Positions 25,680 to 32,496 of a DNA stretch of 64,000 nt are shown in pieces. How positions within the stretch are numbered: the stretch's first letter is position 1; every line of letters starts with the position of its first letter. This DNA comes from an uncultured Bacteroidales bacterium (GTDB lineage: Bacteria > Bacteroidota > Bacteroidia > Bacteroidales > Bacteroidaceae). The stretch covers positions 16,489-80,488 of the forward strand of contig CADBXS010000001.1 in assembly GCA_902798705.1 (NCBI GenBank), in the 5' to 3' direction. A program made the position numbers and the translations under genes. The notes under the pieces are model-generated. The model worked only from the letters and a program-made list of their open reading frames with translations. It was not told the origin of the DNA and searched no databases.

Positions 25680-25912
25680 AGGAGCAGAAGCTGGTGCTTC
25701 TGGACAATATCCTCAGCTACTTCGACGTGAGGGGTTTCAGCAAGAACGAGGCTGCTGCGATTGTTGGCGGTCGGAGGAAGCTGATGCTGCTCATCGAGAG
25801 CGGTGAGATTGAGGTTGAGATGAGCTGTCGCGGAAAGTGGCAATGCCGCGGCGAGCAGGTTTTGAGACATCTGAAAGGTTGCCGTAAACTCAAACATTTA
25901 AAAACAAAGTGA
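25664..25912 (+). CDS. Small HTH protein, excisionase-like
   Basis: An 82-residue protein. Residues ~20-45 (GFSKNEAAAIVGGRRKLMLLIESGEIEVE) read as a helix-turn-helix followed by a wing, and KWQCRGEQVLRHLKG resembles the recognition end of MerR/excisionase-type domains. Position right after the lysogeny switch would suit a Xis- or Cro-like role, an inference only. Confidence 0.6.
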   Translation: MEDCVKEQKLVLLDNILSYFDVRGFSKNEAAAIVGGRRKLMLLIESGEIEVEMSCRGKWQCRGEQVLRHLKGCRKLKHLKTK

Positions 25913-25915
25913 ATC

Positions 25916-26734
25916 ATGGGATGGATTAACAACCAAGAGGTGCTTGGCAAGTTGCGCCAGGTACTGAACGAAGTGTATGAGTTGAGGGCTGACGAGTCGG
26001 CTCGCAGTATTGAGCTGATTAAGCAGCTGGGTGCGCTGAATGAGAAGGTGGGTTTGCTGAGCGCGAAGATGAGCGAGGCGAACGCTAAGATTGCTGGACT
26101 GAACACGCGGGTGGACGACCTGAACGCACATGCTGGCATACTTGAAGGCTTCATCAGGAATGGTGCTACGAAGACGATGGTTGAACTGCTTGGCAAGAAG
26201 GTGAATGAGATTGGTAAGACTGTGGATGACCACTTCGAGAGTTTCGTGAAGGTGAGCGAGAAGGACACTGAGCTTTTCAAACTGTTTGCGCAGGCGCTGA
26301 CGGGAAAGACGATGGAGGAGGAGGCTTCGGCAGAACCGAAGCTTACTGAGAAAGCGAAGAAGAACGCCAGTGAGGTTAAGACGACCGTCAGCGGAACTGA
26401 CGGGAACGGTGGCAAGGAACGTAAGACGGTGGTGGTTCATGGCTATATTGACACCAACGCAGAAAAGGGTGCCTTTTTCTTTTCCGAGAGTATAGAGGAG
26501 TTCCTCGAGAAGAATGGTTTCAAATACATATCTCGCCCTAAGAAAGGCTTCAGGGAGTTGTCTTTTCGCAAGACACTGAGAATAAACGAGTTAAGAAAGA
26601 GCCTCTTAGAGGTGAAAGACGGCATTGTCTTTGATTCTTTATTAGCCAAAGACTTGGCGACGAGGCTTGCAAGTCCTTTTGCCTGCGTGCTTCGCTGCAA
26701 CTCTCATTATTGTAAACTCTCATTCAAGAAATAG
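25916..26734 (+). CDS. Coiled-coil phage protein carrying two palindromic elements
   Basis: A 272-residue protein. Residues ~1-135 are helical with heptad-like repeats (VLGKLRQVLNEVYELRA...LNTRVDDLNAHAGILE). A charged linker (~136-175) is encoded by two 29-nt palindromic elements (26324-26352 type B; 26385-26413 type A), giving EASAEPKLTEKAK and VSGTDGNGGK. A compact C-terminal part follows (AFFFSESIEEFLEKNGFKYISRPKKGFRELSF). The last ~16 residues, with CVLRCNSHYC, have a different, Cys-rich composition. No function is recognised. Confidence 0.7.
   Translation: MGWINNQEVLGKLRQVLNEVYELRADESARSIELIKQLGALNEKVGLLSAKMSEANAKIAGLNTRVDDLNAHAGILEGFIRNGATKTMVELLGKKVNEIGKTVDDHFESFVKVSEKDTELFKLFAQALTGKTMEEEASAEPKLTEKAKKNASEVKTTVSGTDGNGGKERKTVVVHGYIDTNAEKGAFFFSESIEEFLEKNGFKYISRPKKGFRELSFRKTLRINELRKSLLEVKDGIVFDSLLAKDLATRLASPFACVLRCNSHYCKLSFKK
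26324..26352 (+). repeat. Palindromic element type B, copy B1 (intragenic)
   Basis: GCTTCGG-CAGAA-CCGAAGC + TTACTGAGAA: perfect 7-bp stem. It lies in frame in the coiled-coil gene; the first base is codon position 1. Confidence 0.8.
26385..26413 (+). repeat. Palindromic element type A, copy A1 (intragenic)
   Basis: CCGTCAG-CGGAA-CTGACGG + GAACGGTGGC: perfect 7-bp stem. The first base is codon position 2, as in the other two intragenic type A copies, so the tail always reads GN(G/S)G. Confidence 0.85.
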
Positions 26735-26741
26735 ACGACTT

Positions 26742-26831
26742 ATGAAAAGGTATGACATAGACTGGAAGGGGCTCGCACTGAGCCTCTCCATGTGGGCGAT
26801 GTTCGTTTTCGCCCTCTGGTTGAAGGCATGA
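26742..26831 (+). CDS. Very small membrane protein
   Basis: 29 codons starting 7 nt after the coiled-coil gene. Residues ~10-27 form one membrane segment (GLALSLSMWAMFVFALWL) preceded by a polar MKRYDIDWK and ended by KA. Size and form fit phage micro-membrane proteins; no family recognised. Confidence 0.5.
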   Translation: MKRYDIDWKGLALSLSMWAMFVFALWLKA

Positions 26832-26912
26832 CAATTTTTTGAAATCTCATTATAGTTGGTTTTATTTAGTTAATTAAACGTTAGGTTAGAATTCTTTTGA
26901 ATCTTGCAACAT

Positions 26913-27741
26913 GTCCCATCACAGCCGCCTGTGAAGGTCGCGGGACTTCTGTTCGAGGTTGAAGAACTACCGTCCGTGGAGGTGTCCATGGGTTTGTTGT
27001 AATGAATCGAATTGAGTAAATAGTTTTTTCAGCTATTATTTTAATTATTGATTATTTCGCCAGTGGCCTGTGAAGGTCGCTGGATTTTGAGATACGGGGA
27101 AAGGACTTAACGACGGCAGACATTTTTTTTCTTTTCATACTCATAATAATTCGCTAAGTTTTTGATTGAATTCATTGTTTCTTGCGTTCCAGTGGCCTGT
27201 GAAGGTCGCTGGTTCCTTTTGGCTGCTGTCGGACGACATACGTTTTTTGATTTTTTCATGGTATTTTAGATTTAAAGTGAAAGATGTTATTGAACTCTAT
27301 TTGACCGAATTTTTCAAATTTTTCCATTTTTCCGTCGGCTGCCTGTGAAGGTCGCTGACGTTTTATCGGGGACCAGAAATAAAGATGCTCACTGGAGCGT
27401 CCGACCAATGATTTTTAGTTTTCATAAGTTCTGAACAATAGTGTCGCTCCCTGCCGCCTGTGAAGGTCGCACGGAGATTTTATATCACAAAGAACTAAAC
27501 AGATTTTTGCCACAGGCGTGTGGCGCACTTGTAAACATTGATTGACTTAAAACAGGATGTTGCCCGCATTGCCCGTGAGGGTAGTGCGAGTTTTTAGAGT
27601 GAAGCGTGAAGCGTGAAGAGTGAAGAGTGGGGAGTGAAGAGATATAGTTTTGTGCTGGACTGCACAGAATGAGTTAGTTAATAAATTATCCTATCCAAAT
27701 TATGATTTTTATGGTTCGTGCTGCCTGTGAAGGTCGCACGG
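26913..27741 (+). repeat. Array of seven RNA-like hairpins in non-coding DNA
   Basis: Seven copies of the core GCCTGTGAAGGTCGC at 26927, 27066, 27195, 27341, 27456, 27571 and 27723 (starts; spacing 139, 129, 146, 115, 115, 152). The inner hairpin is GCCT-GTGA-AGGT with a GNRA loop. Copy 6 reads GCCC-GTGA-GGGT, a compensatory change. Outer stems differ but still pair in most copies: GTCCC/GGGAC (copy 1), CCAG/CTGG (2, 3), GTC(G)GC/GC(T)GAC (4), CGCA/TGCG (6), CGTGC/GCACG (7). DNA between copies is AT-rich and unlike between units. No gene of credible coding quality lies in 26832-28092. Confidence 0.8.
27596..27642 (+). repeat. GTGAAGA heptad repeat
   Basis: Six to seven heptads (GTGAAGC, GTGAAGA, GTGGGGA) in a row between hairpin copies 6 and 7. 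Same family as 11414-11443 (complement) and 52274-52304. Confidence 0.7.
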
Positions 27742-27805
27742 ACTTCCCTTTGAACTAAGGACAAAGGACAATGCGTTCGACCAAAGAACGGGCCTTCCAC
27801 AGCCA

Positions 27806-27843
27806 GGGGGCGAGGAACGGATAAAAGCCTCGGACTCGCCCCC
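27806..27843. terminator. Perfect GC-rich hairpin after the hairpin array
   Basis: GGGGGCGAG (27806-27814) pairs with CTCGCCCCC (27835-27843), 9 bp with a 20-nt loop, followed by ATTTCTTT. A candidate terminator of the early transcript. Confidence 0.55.
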
Positions 27844-27891
27844 ATTTCTTTCGAACGATGAGATAAAACGTCCTGAGGTGTTTGGCGGCAG

Positions 27892-27940
27892 GGTGGAGCA
27901 ATGGAATTAAAAGCGTCGGTACGCTCCATCCTGCTTTATT
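27892..27940 (+). terminator. Second hairpin before promoter module 1
   Basis: GGTGGAGC (27892-27899) pairs with GCTCCATC (27923-27930) with one G-T, followed by CTGCTTTATT. Likely a weak terminator. Confidence 0.45.
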
Positions 27941-27942
27941 AG

Positions 27943-27971
27943 GCTGTGGCAGAACCACCGCTTACGGAGAA
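27943..27971 (+). repeat. Palindromic element type B, copy B2
   Basis: GCTGTGG-CAGAA-CCACCGC + TTACGGAGAA; one mismatch in the 7-bp stem. It ends 11 nt before promoter module 1. Confidence 0.75.
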
Positions 27972-27982
27972 AAAAGTTAGCA

Positions 27983-28047
27983 AACGTTAAGGCGAAAAAA
28001 TGGCGAAGTTTTCGTTGCCCGTATTTCGCTAAAAATGACGAGGTTTG
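27983..28047 (+). promoter_or_regulatory. Phage promoter module 1
   Basis: Box AACGTTAAGG (27983-27992), AAAAATGGCG, a TTG at 28015-28017 (22-nt spacer), and the variant -7 GAGGTTTG (28040-28047). Box to -7 end is 65 nt. It drives the 94-aa gene at 28093. Confidence 0.65.
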
Positions 28048-28092
28048 CAACATCAAATTAAACTTATTGTCTAACATATAAAACAAGGTATT

Positions 28093-28377
28093 ATGGATAA
28101 GCAAATGCGTTTTTCAATCGGTCCGAACGATGTCTGCGATGCTCAGGCTCCTTCGGAGGTCAAGCTGGCGTATGAGATTGCCCGTGAGATGGCTGTTCTC
28201 GACAAGACGCTTGAGTATGAGGCTGACCATCAAGGTCTGATTATTTGGATTCCGGAGAATGGAATCGTCACCAGTGTTTTCATCAAGTACATGGAGCGTG
28301 TGACGAACTACTACCACCTGGGCTACTACATCTCGACGGACTTGCATGGACAGATGTATGTCAGAGTGTGTGAATAA
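28093..28377 (+). CDS. Phage protein, function unknown
   Basis: A 94-residue acidic protein (SIGPNDVCDAQAPSEVKLAYEIAREM). The second half (HQGLIIWIPENGIVTSVFIKYMERV) looks like an alpha/beta fold. No family is recognised. It has its own promoter module and a 5' leader containing the AACATATAAAAC sequence seen before other genes of this set. Confidence 0.65.
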   Translation: MDKQMRFSIGPNDVCDAQAPSEVKLAYEIAREMAVLDKTLEYEADHQGLIIWIPENGIVTSVFIKYMERVTNYYHLGYYISTDLHGQMYVRVCE

Positions 28378-28410
28378 CCCTATTGTCAAACATATTAAAA
28401 CAATGCGATT

Positions 28411-29058
28411 ATGGAAAAGAAAGAAGAATCAGTGTTTAAGGTACTGAACGCTATCAACTGCAATGATCATGTTGAGCAGAAGAACGGACTCACTTACCTG
28501 TCATGGGCATGGGCGTGGGCGAATGTGAAGGAGCATTACCCAGATGCTACCTACACCGTCTATGAGAACAAGGACGGTTTGAACTATCACACGGATGGGG
28601 AGACGGCGTGGGTGAAAACGGGTGTGACCATCAACGGACTTGAGCACATCGAGATGCTTCCAGTGATGGACAACCGAAACGTTTCCATTCACTTGAAGGA
28701 CTTCACGTACACCGTCACCACGAAGAACGGTAAGTCTTACGAAGTGACTGTCCCTGCGCTTACCTCCTTCGACGTGAACAAGGCAATCCAACGCTCACTC
28801 ACGAAGGCATGTGCAAGACACGGACTTGGACTCTACATCTACGCTGGCGAGGATCTGCCTGAGGAGGTGAAGAAGGAAGCCGAGGAGAAGAAGCAGAAAG
28901 AAGCTGAGGTGCTCCTTGCACAGGCTTGTGAGGAAATGAAAGTCTGCAAGAGTGTTGAAGAACTCAACGCGGTGTGGGCAAGGTATCCACAGTTCCATGT
29001 GAAGGGAAATGACTTCTACAACATCACCGCTGAGGTGAACCAAAAGCTGAGAAAATGA
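28411..29058 (+). CDS. DUF1071 single-strand annealing protein (Sak-like)
   Basis: A 215-residue member of DUF1071, a Rad52/Sak-type recombinase family that anneals ssDNA during phage recombination. The family signature LTYLSWAWAWANVKEHYP (about residues 28-45), the TGVTINGLEHIEMLPVMD strand pair and the core FDVNKAIQRSLTKACARHGLGLYIYAGEDLP are all present. The C-terminal ~65 residues are a charged helix. ATGA overlap with the nuclease at 29055 shows coupling, the usual annealase-exonuclease pair. Confidence 0.9.
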   Translation: MEKKEESVFKVLNAINCNDHVEQKNGLTYLSWAWAWANVKEHYPDATYTVYENKDGLNYHTDGETAWVKTGVTINGLEHIEMLPVMDNRNVSIHLKDFTYTVTTKNGKSYEVTVPALTSFDVNKAIQRSLTKACARHGLGLYIYAGEDLPEEVKKEAEEKKQKEAEVLLAQACEEMKVCKSVEELNAVWARYPQFHVKGNDFYNITAEVNQKLRK

Positions 29059-29642
29059 CTACAGTGAAACTTAACAAATCGGGTGTGGTGTTCGATGCGA
29101 GCACCCACACCTATTCCACGATGATTGAGGGCGAGCGTCCTCACATCTTTCCAAGGAGCGTGACGGGCATCATCAGAGATAACCTGTTCGCAGACGAATA
29201 TAAGGGTGTTGACAAGGTCACACTTGCGAAGGCTGCTGACTACGGCACGAAGGTGCACGAGGAGGTGGAGCTCTACGAACGGATGGGTATCGAGATGATG
29301 AGCGACGAAGCGAGGGAGATAGTGAACATGAGACTGCGTAAGCGTTACCACTGGCTTGAGAGCGAGTATTTCGTGAGCGATAACGACTACGTGGCTGGAA
29401 GTATCGACTGCGTTTGGGAAAGCATGGCGACGAAGGGAAGCCTCGCACTTGCGGACATCAAGACGACGTACAACTACAATGAGGAGTACGTGACATGGCA
29501 ACTGAGCATCTATGCTTACCTGTTCGAGTTGCAGAATCCTGGCCTGAAAATTGACAAGCTGTTCTGCTGCTGGACGAAGAAGAAGAAGGTGAACGGCGAG
29601 GAGCGGTTCTTCCATGAGTGCTACGAACTGAAGAGAAGCTGA
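29055..29642 (+). CDS. PD-(D/E)XK phage exonuclease, 3' end probably lost
   Basis: A 195-residue nuclease-fold protein. GTKVHEEVELYE (~60-71) is the usual helix, AGSIDCVWE (~115) gives the first Asp, and LALADIKTTYNYN (~130) is the D-x-K part. It would supply the 5'-3' resection partner of the annealing protein. The frame stops just after FFHECYELKR, where related proteins continue. The next frame opens 25 nt before this stop in the middle of a helicase, so a deletion junction near 29618-29645 is inferred. Confidence 0.75.
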   Translation: MTTVKLNKSGVVFDASTHTYSTMIEGERPHIFPRSVTGIIRDNLFADEYKGVDKVTLAKAADYGTKVHEEVELYERMGIEMMSDEAREIVNMRLRKRYHWLESEYFVSDNDYVAGSIDCVWESMATKGSLALADIKTTYNYNEEYVTWQLSIYAYLFELQNPGLKIDKLFCCWTKKKKVNGEERFFHECYELKRS

Positions 29643-30013
29643 GGGTGAAGGGGGTGAAGGCGGACATCGTGACGGGTACGACTCCGAAGCGTGAGCGTGA
29701 GGACATCTTGGCGAAATTCAAGATTGGACTCTTGAAGGTGGTGGTGAACGTTGGAACGCTGACGACGGGTTTCGACTATCCGGAGTTGGACACTATCATC
29801 TTGGGACGACCGACGAAGAGTCTTGCGCTGTACTACCAGATGGTGGGCAGGGCAATCAGACCGTACAAGGGCAAGGATGCTTGGATTGTTGACCTTGGAG
29901 GCAGTTACAAGTTCTTCGGCAGGGTTGACGAGCTGAAGATTGAGTGTCCTCCTGGCACAAGCAGATGGGTGGTGACTTCGAGAGGCAGGCCACTGACGAA
30001 TGTGAATTTTTAG
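29618..30013 (+). pseudogene. SF2 helicase, C-terminal fragment only
   Basis: 131 codons encoding the second RecA-like domain of a DEAD/DEAH helicase: TGTTPKREREDILAKF (motif IV region), motif V (VGTLTTGFDYPELDTI) and motif VI (YQMVGRAIRPYKGKD). The ATP-binding motifs I-III, normally the first ~250 residues, are absent; the frame begins directly next to the nuclease end. The only start is GTG 29618. It cannot hydrolyse ATP alone. Best read as the 3' remnant after deletion of the nuclease tail and helicase head. Confidence 0.7.
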
Positions 30014-30014
30014 G

Positions 30015-30043
30015 CGAACGAAAACGATAACGAAAACGATAAC
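30015..30043 (+). repeat. CGAAAACGATAA repeat
   Basis: CGAACGAAAACGATAACG-type words in tandem between the helicase remnant and the DUF1064 gene. The same words occur at 31984-32008 and, inverted, around 17011-17072. Confidence 0.65.
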
Positions 30044-30044
30044 G

Positions 30045-30443
30045 ATGAAGTTTTTCAATAAGAAAGTGACAATTGGCGGTATCAAGTTCGACAGCAAGAA
30101 GGAGGGTGAGCGCTGGTTGGTTCTCCTGGACATGCAGAAGAGGGGTGTCATCAGTGACTTGCAGCGTCAGGTGGAGTGGGAAATCATCCCGAAGCTGACG
30201 TACATGAAGACGGTGCAGCTGAAGACGAAGACGAAGCAGGTGGAGCGTGTGGACGAGTTGCCGGCGCATTACACCTGCGACTTCGTGTATAGGCGAGAGG
30301 GGAAGATTGTCGTTGAGGAGGTGAAGTCGAAGGCTACCGCCATGGTGCGTGACTATCCTCTGCGACGGAAGCTCATCAAGTTGAAGTTGAGGACGCTGTC
30401 TGAGCAGGAGGGTGTTGAGTATGTTTTCAACGAAATCAAGTGA
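30045..30443 (+). CDS. DUF1064 endonuclease-like protein
   Basis: A 132-residue DUF1064 protein, a phage family related to restriction-endonuclease-fold enzymes and proposed to resolve Holliday junctions. Signature parts: GIKFDSKKEGERWLVLLDMQ (~11-30), LPAHYTCDFVYRREGKIVVEEVKS (~74-97, containing the D...E-x-K-type acids) and the final VEYVFNEIK. It fits among recombination and replication genes. The next gene starts 2 nt after its stop. Confidence 0.88.
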   Translation: MKFFNKKVTIGGIKFDSKKEGERWLVLLDMQKRGVISDLQRQVEWEIIPKLTYMKTVQLKTKTKQVERVDELPAHYTCDFVYRREGKIVVEEVKSKATAMVRDYPLRRKLIKLKLRTLSEQEGVEYVFNEIK

Positions 30444-30445
30444 CT

Positions 30446-31294
30446 ATGGATGGCTGGATAAAGATTAGCCGCTCCATCACTGACCATTGGATTTTCAGCA
30501 ATGCAGTGTATTTCAAGTGGTGGATAGACCTGCTTCTGATGGCAAATATCAAGGACAACGACGTGCTTGTTGGCGCTCAAGTGGTAAAGCTGAAACGCGG
30601 GCAAATGATTGCCAGCCTCAACTTTCTTGCTACTCGTTGGAGCGTCAATAAGTTCCGCGTTAGGCGATTTTTGAAGTTGTTAGAATCCGAACGGATGATT
30701 GAAACAATTTGCAACAAGAAAGCGCAACAGATAACTATTTGTAATTATGCGAGTTACCAAGATGTGCGCAACGATGATGCAACGATGACGCAACCACCGT
30801 GCAACGATGATGCAACGATGACGCAACCAAACATAAGAAAGAAAGAAGGAAAGAAGGAAAGAAATAATAATAAAGAAAAAAATAAAAAAGAAATCGACCC
30901 CCCTTCATCCCCCCAGGGGGAAATTCCTCAGAAGTTGTCGGAGCTTATTCTTCCTGAGTATTCCCTGCCGATGGAGGAGTGGTTAGAGTACAAGCGCCAG
31001 AAGCGGCAGACGTACAAGAACGACAAGTCGATAGCGCAATGCTACAAGAAACTATTCAAGATGAGCGGAGGCGACCCTGTGGAGGCGATGGAGATAATCC
31101 ATGAGGCGATGGCAAACAACTGGGCTGGCTTCTTCCCATTGAAGGACAAACGGTCAAACATAAACAATCATGGAAACAACGAACGGGGCGTTGACGCCCA
31201 ACAAGCAAGACGCGAGCAGTACGAGCGAAGTATCAAGGAGTACGTCGCAAGGCAGCTTGCCAGCCTCGCAAACGAAGCTCAGGAATGCGGCTGA
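30446..31294 (+). CDS. Phage replication initiator-like protein
   Basis: A 282-residue protein beginning MDGWIKISRSITDHWIF, the typical N-terminus of phage replisome-organiser proteins; residues ~1-95 form a winged helix (LATRWSVNKFRVRRFLKLLESERMIE). ATG 30446 is preferred to GTG 30440. A linker has a nine-residue direct repeat (NDDATMTQP twice), then Lys/Asn-rich sequence. The C-terminal helical domain (EEWLEYKRQKRQTYKNDKSIAQCYKKL) resembles DnaD-like C-domains. It probably binds the phage origin. Confidence 0.75.
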   Translation: MDGWIKISRSITDHWIFSNAVYFKWWIDLLLMANIKDNDVLVGAQVVKLKRGQMIASLNFLATRWSVNKFRVRRFLKLLESERMIETICNKKAQQITICNYASYQDVRNDDATMTQPPCNDDATMTQPNIRKKEGKKERNNNKEKNKKEIDPPSSPQGEIPQKLSELILPEYSLPMEEWLEYKRQKRQTYKNDKSIAQCYKKLFKMSGGDPVEAMEIIHEAMANNWAGFFPLKDKRSNINNHGNNERGVDAQQARREQYERSIKEYVARQLASLANEAQECG

Positions 31295-31970
31295 GTTCTT
31301 GGAGGCTTTCAACCCTTCGATGCAGAATTATTACTGCACGCAGGGTAAGGACAGGATTTACACGGGTACTGCTCCGATGCTGAAGGAGGTGAACGAGCAG
31401 TACGGCTATCAGACGGCAATGAGTTGGCTTGCCATACAGATTGGCGACCTGAACAGCCAGTTGGGTTACAAGTGGCAGATGGACGTGCGGCAGATTGACG
31501 ACTGCGCAAGTTTGATTCTGGAACGGCACGGAGGTCTGAAGGTGACGGAGTTGATGGCGTTCTTCAGGGGCATGAAGATGGGCGACTACGGCGAGTTCTA
31601 CGGCACGGTGAACATGAATGCAGTGATGACGAGCCTCAACAAGTTCTACACCGTCCGCAACAAGCAGCTGGAGAAAATCTACGACAACGAGAAGGACGAG
31701 GTGAAGAAGGTGAAGGAGCGCAAGCGCAAGGACAGCGGCCTGATGGCTGCGGAGGAGTACAGGAATTTCCTCTACGACTGCAAGGAAAATGGCGGTGGTG
31801 CGGAGCGGATCCGTGAGTACCTCATCGAGCATGGTGTGAAGGTGACGGATGGCGAGCATCCTTGTGGGCGATATCCTACGCTGGAGGAGTGCGACCCCGA
31901 CAGGCTGATTGCGATGGCGGAGGAGAGGGAGAGGATGATGAAGGGCGGCCCCCTCCCGACCTCCCCCTGA
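31170..31970 (+). CDS. Phage replication-associated protein, overlaps previous gene by 125 nt
   Basis: A 266-residue protein of unknown family. The N-terminal ~35 residues are Ser/Thr-rich and encoded in the overlap. The body (AMSWLAIQIGDLNSQLGYKWQMDVRQIDDCASLIL, LKVTELMAFFRGMKMGDYG) is all-helical and resembles phage helicase-loader-type proteins that follow the initiator; this is by position and pattern only. The C-terminus GGPLPTSP is encoded by an intergenic-type repeat that supplies the stop. Confidence 0.65.
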   Translation: METTNGALTPNKQDASSTSEVSRSTSQGSLPASQTKLRNAAEFLEAFNPSMQNYYCTQGKDRIYTGTAPMLKEVNEQYGYQTAMSWLAIQIGDLNSQLGYKWQMDVRQIDDCASLILERHGGLKVTELMAFFRGMKMGDYGEFYGTVNMNAVMTSLNKFYTVRNKQLEKIYDNEKDEVKKVKERKRKDSGLMAAEEYRNFLYDCKENGGGAERIREYLIEHGVKVTDGEHPCGRYPTLEECDPDRLIAMAEERERMMKGGPLPTSP

Positions 31971-31976
31971 TGGGAG
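31944..31976 (+). repeat. G/C-rich GCCCCCTCCCGACCTCCCCC repeat, copy 1
   Basis: GGCCCCCTCCCGACCTCCCC followed by TGATGGGAGGAG. It forms the 3' end and stop of the replication gene. A near-identical copy lies at 58860-58892, where the second half is GAAGGGGAGGAG. Confidence 0.75.
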
Positions 31977-31983
31977 GAGAAGG

Positions 31984-32025
31984 GAACGAAAACGATAACG
32001 AAAACGAAGGACAAAGGACAAAGAA
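31984..32025 (+). repeat. CGAAAACGATAA words and GGACAAA heptads
   Basis: AACGAAAACGATAACG-type words followed by AAGGACAAAGGACAAAG. The heptad also occurs at 27757, 42124, 52305, 53094, 57517, 58379 and 58945, always in prophage DNA. Confidence 0.7.
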
Positions 32026-32054
32026 CCTGCAGCGAAACTGCGGGGGACGGTAAC
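32026..32054 (+). repeat. Palindromic element type A, copy A9
   Basis: CCTGCAG-CGAAA-CTGCGGG + GGACGGTAAC; 7-bp stem with one G-T pair. Ends 8 nt before promoter module 2. Confidence 0.75.
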
Positions 32055-32062
32055 TGATAACA

Positions 32063-32127
32063 AACGTTAAGGTGATAAAATGGCGGGGGTGGCGGCTTGC
32101 ATAATTCGTCAATAATGACGAGGATTG
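32063..32127 (+). promoter_or_regulatory. Phage promoter module 2
   Basis: AACGTTAAGG box at 32063, TTG at 32097-32099, 20-nt spacer, -7 variant GAGGATTG at 32120-32127. Box to -7 end is 65 nt. It shows that the ATG at 32125 cannot be the gene start; ATG 32176 is used. Confidence 0.7.
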
Positions 32128-32175
32128 CAGTATCAAAACAAAATACAAGTCAAACATATAAAACAAAGTGAAGCT

Positions 32176-32469
32176 ATGAAACTGAATAAGGACGACTACA
32201 TGAACATTGCATGCGCAATCATCAAGAAAGACGAATATGACGGCACCGTGGAATATGAGAAAGGCGATGAGACGCTGTTCATCGACTACTCTCTGAACCT
32301 CAACGGAGATTTTGACGAAGACAGTCAGTGGGTGTGTGATTCCTTCTCGATTACCATCGGTGAGGTGACCTGCTGCACCAAGGATGAGGACAACCTGGAG
32401 CATGACTTCGACGAGAACAAGTTGCACTTCGAGGAGGCTGACTTCTACAACTTCGGCTATAAATTCTAA
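32176..32469 (+). CDS. Small acidic phage protein
   Basis: A 97-residue, strongly acidic protein (MKLNKDDYMNIACAIIKKDEYDGTVEYEKGDE), with a CCTKDEDNLEHDFDENKLHFEEADFYN second half. Charge and size recall phage DNA-mimic or host-takeover proteins, but no family is recognised. Start chosen downstream of promoter module 2; ATAAAACAAAG lies upstream of it. Confidence 0.65.
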   Translation: MKLNKDDYMNIACAIIKKDEYDGTVEYEKGDETLFIDYSLNLNGDFDEDSQWVCDSFSITIGEVTCCTKDEDNLEHDFDENKLHFEEADFYNFGYKF

Positions 32470-32496
32470 TCATAAAACCTTTTAAAACTTGACTAC

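Noticed and set aside
27166..27348. 60-codon + frame inside the hairpin array
   Set aside because: It consists of two translated hairpin cores (WPVKVAGS) and AT-rich spacer; it cannot be a gene if the RNA structure is what is conserved.
26913..27741. CRISPR array
   Set aside because: Repeat cores are 15 nt, with spacings of 115-152 nt that vary, and no cas gene is near. The conserved part is a hairpin with covarying flanks, not an identical repeat.
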